A stretch of 64,000 bases of DNA from NCBI GenBank assembly GCA_900095095.1, contig FMBT01000295.1, forward strand, positions 434,001 to 498,000, in the 5' to 3' direction. Origin of the DNA: Fragilariopsis cylindrus CCMP1102 (Eukaryota > Bacillariophyta > Bacillariophyceae > Bacillariales > Bacillariaceae). The position numbers and the translations under genes were made by a program. The notes beneath the pieces are model-generated. The model worked only from the letters and a program-made list of their open reading frames with translations. It was not told the DNA's origin and ran no database searches. Shown here piece after piece: positions 62,389 through 64,000 of the stretch. Each line of letters starts with the position of its first letter. Position 1 is the first letter of the stretch.

Positions 62389-63978
62389 CTAAGAAACTAG
62401 AAGATTTAAAGTGAAATTCCCATAATCACTAGTTTTTCCCCCATGTACTGCAATCCAGTATTTCTGATCGACAACTGTATTCCAAGATAAGAACTGCTGC
62501 CCATTTGTTCCACATTCTCTAGATCTTCCACTGTCAATTCTAGATTTCCTGCCGTAAACGCATCCCAAAGAGTTACATGTAGAACCCGTGAAGACACCAA
62601 ATAAGGCTGTGACGTTATTCGAAACGCCATAACATGTTGTTGCAATCATTCGACTTCCGGTCCCAGTGAAAGTATACCAGCGCGAAGGGGTAGGTGGCGG
62701 TTCTTCTCCGCAATACTTGGTATCGATCTTAGTGCTTTTCCCTGCTCCTCCAATAGATCCGATTATCTCATAGTTGCCGTTACTAGCTGAAAAAGATTCT
62801 ACAGGGACTGCAGAATGACACGATGATCCCGGTTCTGAACGATCCAAACAAAGATTAAACTGCGTGATTTCCTTTTTTGAACTCCTGATCGCGATATAGT
62901 ACATTTCTTCTGGAACAGATAACCATTTGGCCTCTTTTTCCGTTTCAATCGCTGCGAAGCCCAAGCCTGCGTTCATTGGAAAGCACGTCAATTCATCGCA
63001 TCGACCAGTAAAAAGCTGAAGTGAAACCTCGTTTAATGAATCTGAATAATCACAGATCGAAGCCGATAAGAAACTTCCACTACCTTTAATCGAGTACCAA
63101 GTGATTGAGCCGATTACGGGTAGAGAATCGCTACACACTGGTACATTGTTGTCTGTGGTTAGGATTTCTGTTTTCCCTACAATAGACAAGCCACCAGTAT
63201 AACTTGATGAAAGAAGAGATGGGGCAGCTTCGCAGTCCGAATTCCTTAAAGCTGGTTCAGATAGTGAAAGTGAAAAGTTACCAGTAGAGGAAGATTGTCC
63301 ATGGACAAGGATACGATACGATTCTCCAGCTACAGACAGCCAGGTTACTTTCGATTTTTCACTCGAACTGATACACATCAAATCATCACACTGTCCAAAT
63401 AGTATCGAGGCATTGATGTCGATTTCAGATTCAGATTGTGTAGATACAACCATAAGCCCTCCGGTACCAGTGACAGTGTACCAGACACCTACATGATCCA
63501 TTGAAGTACTACATGGGTTATTTTCTCTTGTCGCTCCGAATGTTGTCCCATAAGTAATGGTTGAGTTATATGTGTGTAGTCCTATGTCATTCAGAGCCAC
63601 GGAGCAATCATCATTGAATGGGGCCTCATACGTATACGGTTGCTGTTGGATTTGCGAATCTTTTTGTAGAAGAAATTGGCAAAACACAATTATACCGATT
63701 GTAACTAGTAGGATATGAACTGTAACAACGAGTATACGGAAATTACACCAGCAATTCTTGCGCTTGTGATGACTCTCGTCGTTGGTTATTATTGCGTTTG
63801 AATCTAGTTGCTTTCCATTTGATATGCCATATTGCCTATGAGTAGACATCGACATATCATCTTCATCTTCATTTGTATCATGTATCGTCATCGTCATTCT
63901 TGTTGATTGCGTATGTGTTCTCTCTGTGTGTTCTGACTTATTATTCTCCTGAAAATTTGATTTGGTTGACATACCCAC
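62389..63978 (-). CDS. Type II surface protein with PPC-like beta-sandwich repeats
   Basis: A single exon of 529 residues. The cytosolic N-terminus (about 1-78) is polar, followed by one membrane segment (about 79-103, FRILVVTVHILLVTIGIIVF). Outside, three or four similar beta-sandwich repeats of about 120 residues follow, each with NDDCSVAL-type start, a G-x-W-Y-T-V/F-x-G-T-G strand (for example GVWYTVTGTGGLMVV, ITWYSIKGSGSF, SRWYTFTGTGSRMIA), an LFxGxCDxLxC motif and a closing Y-x-I-x-V-H-G...G-N-F-x-L strand. Disulfides are likely from the paired cysteines. This resembles bacterial pre-peptidase C-terminal (PPC)-like domains and occurs on diatom cell-surface proteins. A binding or adhesion role is inferred. 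ATG at 63978 lies 23 bases from the window edge, so an upstream exon cannot be excluded. Confidence 0.75.
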   Translation of the reverse strand: MGMSTKSNFQENNKSEHTERTHTQSTRMTMTIHDTNEDEDDMSMSTHRQYGISNGKQLDSNAIITNDESHHKRKNCWCNFRILVVTVHILLVTIGIIVFCQFLLQKDSQIQQQPYTYEAPFNDDCSVALNDIGLHTYNSTITYGTTFGATRENNPCSTSMDHVGVWYTVTGTGGLMVVSTQSESEIDINASILFGQCDDLMCISSSEKSKVTWLSVAGESYRILVHGQSSSTGNFSLSLSEPALRNSDCEAAPSLLSSSYTGGLSIVGKTEILTTDNNVPVCSDSLPVIGSITWYSIKGSGSFLSASICDYSDSLNEVSLQLFTGRCDELTCFPMNAGLGFAAIETEKEAKWLSVPEEMYYIAIRSSKKEITQFNLCLDRSEPGSSCHSAVPVESFSASNGNYEIIGSIGGAGKSTKIDTKYCGEEPPPTPSRWYTFTGTGSRMIATTCYGVSNNVTALFGVFTGSTCNSLGCVYGRKSRIDSGRSRECGTNGQQFLSWNTVVDQKYWIAVHGGKTSDYGNFTLNLLVS

Positions 63979-64000
63979 TACGGATCTTTGGACCGCCTTT

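Overview
The window reads as nuclear DNA of a photosynthetic stramenopile, most likely a diatom. Three things point there. Several proteins begin with a signal peptide followed by an ASAFAP-type F/AP junction (PsbU at 58,553, the CpeT-like protein at 29,539, the DoxX-like protein at 36,547, a small membrane protein at 48,519), which is how proteins enter plastids of red secondary origin. PsbU is nuclear-encoded. There is a cyclin of the diatom-expanded type. Genes are intron-poor with GT-AG introns of about 130-420 bp, short spacers, many divergent pairs, and coding regions full of N, D, S, T and Q runs. I cannot name the species; base composition and style would fit a pennate diatom. No tRNA, rRNA, CRISPR array or clear transposon gene was seen.

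Layout. 1-16.5 kb: a large coiled-coil/SR-repeat protein, an S1-domain RNA protein, an LRR-like protein, a membrane-anchored violaxanthin de-epoxidase-like Cys domain, an FBXO21-like protein, a six-exon TRF/telobox Myb protein and an HNH-like protein. 17-26 kb: a UBA protein with a possible cysteine-protease domain, LYRM7/MZM1, TRAPPC6, a cyclin and a 14-TPR protein. 26-29.5 kb is gene-poor and rich in small repeats. 29.5-40 kb: CpeT-like protein, a mitochondrial-type membrane protein, a UIM + J-domain + OTU-like fusion, DoxX-like and LysE/CadD-like membrane proteins, and a single-pass membrane protein. 41.9-48 kb: a secreted ShK-like/glutathione peroxidase fusion, a TM9SF protein and a broken ARM-repeat gene. 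48.5-64 kb: a small plastid membrane protein, assimilatory nitrate reductase with the molybdenum-cofactor gene MoaA/CNX2 just upstream on the same strand, an FAD monooxygenase, PsbU, a Golgi-type protein and a beta-repeat surface protein.

Themes. Nitrate assimilation and its cofactor are neighbours (50-55.6 kb). Four separate genes touch the ubiquitin system (F-box/SirB1 protein, UBA protein with a Cys/DxH pair, UIM-J-OTU fusion) or its chaperone partner. Plastid functions are scattered.

The best leads are the UIM-J-OTU fusion, the ShK-GPX fusion, the stand-alone VDE-like Cys domain, the UBA/DxH protein, a 7-base motif (TACTGTA/TACAGTA) that is almost confined to non-coding DNA, and several blocks of several hundred bases with almost no CpG.
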